This document shows, piece after piece, positions 62,410-64,000 of a stretch of DNA of 64,000 nucleotides. Below the pieces are notes generated by a model, which made no database searches, was not told where the DNA came from, and saw only the letters and a program-made list of their open reading frames with translations. Positions within the stretch are counted from its first letter, which is position 1. Each line of letters begins with the position of its first letter. A program made the position numbers and the translations under genes. This DNA is from Verrucomicrobiaceae bacterium. GTDB lineage: Bacteria > Verrucomicrobiota > Verrucomicrobiia > Verrucomicrobiales > Verrucomicrobiaceae. The stretch lies in assembly GCA_947507875.1 (NCBI GenBank), contig CANNQP010000005.1, forward strand, positions 92,330 through 156,329. The letters are read 5' to 3'.

Positions 62410-63348
62410 ATGCGCATTCTCTTCATCGGCACGGGTGACATCGGCCTGCCCTCCTTGGATTGGCTGCTGGCCTCGACCAAGCATGAGGTCGTGGGGGTCG
62501 TCACGCAGCCGGACAAGCCTGCCGGGCGGAAGCTGGTGATGACACCACCGGAGGTGAAGGTGCGCGCACTCGCCGCAGGCCTGACGGTGCTGCAGCCACC
62601 GAAAATTCGGCACATCGTGGAAGAGCTGCGCGCCTTTCAGGCGGATGTGGCCGTCGTCGTCGCCTACGGGCAGCTTTTGCCCAAAAGCGTACTGGAGGTG
62701 CCTCGGCTGGCCTGCCTGAACATTCACGCGTCTCTCTTGCCCCGGCATCGCGGTGCCTCGCCCATCCAGGCGGCCCTCCGTGAGGGCGATGCGGAGACGG
62801 GCGTGACCATCATGTTCATGGACGAGGGCCTCGACACAGGAGACATCCTGCGCATGGACGCGATGCCCATCCTGCCCACCGACACGGGAGGCACGTTGCA
62901 TGACAAGCTGGCCCTCGCCGCACCCGCCAGCCTGGAAAAAGCATTGGACGACATCGCCAGCGGCCAACCACCGCGGATGCCGCAGGACAACGCCCGCGCC
63001 ACCCACTGCGGCAAGCTGCGCCGCGAGGATGGTCGACTGGATTGGTCTCGCTCGGCGGTGGAGCTGGAGCGCCTGATCCGTGCCTACTCCCCCTGGCCAG
63101 GCACGAGCTGCTTGCTGCCGGGAGAAAAGCCTGCCGTGCTGAAGGTCCACCGAGCTTCCCTGCTGACCGGTGATGCCTGCCCTGTGCCCGGCACAGTCCT
63201 TTCGTCGGATGCCAAAGCCGGGCTCGTGGTGAGCTGCGGCGCGGGTTTGCTGCGACTGGACGAGGTGCAGGCGGAAGGGGGCAAACGCCTGCCTGCGGCG
63301 GATTTCCTCCGCGGTCATCCTCTGGCAGTGGGAACGCAGCTCGGCTAA
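62410..63348 (+). CDS. fmt: Methionyl-tRNA formyltransferase
   Basis: A 312-residue enzyme that formylates initiator Met-tRNA. The N-terminal Rossmann part starts MRILFIGTGDIGLPSLDWLL. The catalytic region has LNIHASLLPRHRGASPIQAA (Asn-Ile-His), ETGVTIMFMDEGLDTGDI (Asp) and DGRLDWSRSAVELERLIRAY in the linker. A C-terminal OB-like domain follows. The length is typical. It lies 49 bases after adk and 59 before rsmA. Confidence 0.96.
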   Translation: MRILFIGTGDIGLPSLDWLLASTKHEVVGVVTQPDKPAGRKLVMTPPEVKVRALAAGLTVLQPPKIRHIVEELRAFQADVAVVVAYGQLLPKSVLEVPRLACLNIHASLLPRHRGASPIQAALREGDAETGVTIMFMDEGLDTGDILRMDAMPILPTDTGGTLHDKLALAAPASLEKALDDIASGQPPRMPQDNARATHCGKLRREDGRLDWSRSAVELERLIRAYSPWPGTSCLLPGEKPAVLKVHRASLLTGDACPVPGTVLSSDAKAGLVVSCGAGLLRLDEVQAEGGKRLPAADFLRGHPLAVGTQLG

Positions 63349-63407
63349 GCCGTGAGGCTGTGGATTTCGCCATTTGCGCGCGGGGCCTGTCCCGTGCATC
63401 TCAGGGC

Positions 63408-64000
63408 ATGAGATCTTACGGCAACGGCAAACGCAGCACCCGCATCATCAGCGGCCAGGAGGTGGCTCCACGCCGCAGCATGGGGCAGAATTTCCTGGTC
63501 GATGACAACCTCGCGCGTTGGATCGCGGATCAGATCGAGCCGGATGGCGCGCCCTTTGTGGTCGAGCCTGGGCCGGGCTTGGGGGCGATGACGCAGCACC
63601 TGGTGGGGCGGCCGCAGCAGCTCGTGCTCATTGAAAAAGACCACGCGCTCGCGCCCGAGCTGCAAAAGCGCTTCGAAGGCCGAGCAGACGTCACCGTGCT
63701 GCACGAGGACGCCACCCGCGTCAGCACGAAGGGCTGGTATCGCCACGGCGATGTGCGCGTCATCGGCAATCTGCCCTACTCGGTGGGCGGGGAGATTTTG
63801 AAGCACCTGCTCACGCCGCCGACGCCCGTCACCCGCGCCGTTTTCATGCTGCAAAAGGAGGTCTGCGACCGCCTCGCGGCCAAGGTCGGCCAGGACGGCT
63901 ATGGCGCGCTGAGCCTGATGGTGCAGCGCGACTGGGACGTGGAAATGCTGCGCGTTGTGCCGCCGGAGGTCTTCAAACCGAAGCCGAAGGTGGACAGCGC
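63408..64000 (+). CDS. rsmA: 16S rRNA dimethyladenosine methyltransferase (3' truncated by window)
   Basis: The first 197 codons of a KsgA/RsmA enzyme, which dimethylates A1518 and A1519 of 16S rRNA. Visible motifs are VAPRRSMGQNFLVDDNLARW, the SAM loop VVEPGPGLGAMTQHLV, the acidic LIEKDHALAPEL, the catalytic NLPYSVGGEIL and the late VPPEVFKPKPKVDSA at the window edge. The start is ATG 63408. It lies downstream of fmt on the same strand. Confidence 0.94.
   Translation, partial: MRSYGNGKRSTRIISGQEVAPRRSMGQNFLVDDNLARWIADQIEPDGAPFVVEPGPGLGAMTQHLVGRPQQLVLIEKDHALAPELQKRFEGRADVTVLHEDATRVSTKGWYRHGDVRVIGNLPYSVGGEILKHLLTPPTPVTRAVFMLQKEVCDRLAAKVGQDGYGALSLMVQRDWDVEMLRVVPPEVFKPKPKVDS

Overview
The window looks like a chromosomal segment of a Gram-negative bacterium of the PVC group, most likely Verrucomicrobiota (Prosthecobacter/Verrucomicrobium-like). 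The evidence is a secreted sulfatase, a haem-c DUF1549/DUF1553 protein, PQQ-type beta-propellers, DUF4175 and BatA/von Willebrand A (VWA) proteins, with LolD ATPases, a TonB receptor and a GT9 heptosyltransferase indicating an outer membrane. The taxonomic call is inference from gene content. Genes are densely packed, with many 4-nt ATGA or GTGA overlaps. I see no tRNA, rRNA, CRISPR array, insertion sequence or prophage.

Layout. 1-6.4 kb: pyrimidine genes (pdp, pyrF), a haem-type N-demethylase subunit, a sulfatase and a small toxin-antitoxin pair whose toxin is broken by an in-frame TAG. 6.4-15.2 kb: a DUF1549/DUF1553 protein, a sodium:solute symporter, a dual CDGSH protein, and an ABC pair whose permease is fused to a CrtC/AttH-like domain. 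15.4-22.2 kb: DUF58, VWA and giant DUF4175 genes in a row. 22.2-30.6 kb: mixed housekeeping genes (lolD, a GT2 glycosyltransferase, a methyltransferase, pdxH, hpt, moaD, a YfiH-like gene, an orphan solute-binding protein). 30.6-32.5 kb: a sugar kinase fused to the MurQ etherase. 32.5-38.8 kb: a manganese island, with MntR divergent from a TonB receptor that overlaps a complete Mn/Fe-type ABC importer. 38.8-47.9 kb: a jelly-roll protein, a glycine-zipper lipoprotein with a strong terminator, pyrC, ligA, a short-chain dehydrogenase and a VWA plus C13-like peptidase pair. 48.1-57.4 kb: dprA, mfd, a TerB-like protein, a U32 peptidase and a third VWA gene. 57.6-64 kb: cdd, rarA, a PQQ sugar dehydrogenase, GT9, adk, fmt and the start of rsmA.

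How the genes work together. The clearest functional unit is the MntR / TonB receptor / SitABCD-like cluster, which would carry a metal, probably Mn2+, across both membranes. All six MntR metal ligands are present. Three separate VWA/BatA-type loci all keep their MIDAS residues, and one is paired by overlap with a C13-like peptidase that has lost its catalytic Cys. Two fusions join steps that are normally separate genes: MurNAc kinase with MurQ, and FtsX permease with a CrtC-like lipocalin. No intergenic stretch exceeds 300 bases. The two longest, 39951-40235 and 47851-48146, hold a terminator with a multi-stem inverted-repeat region and a possible attenuator, respectively.
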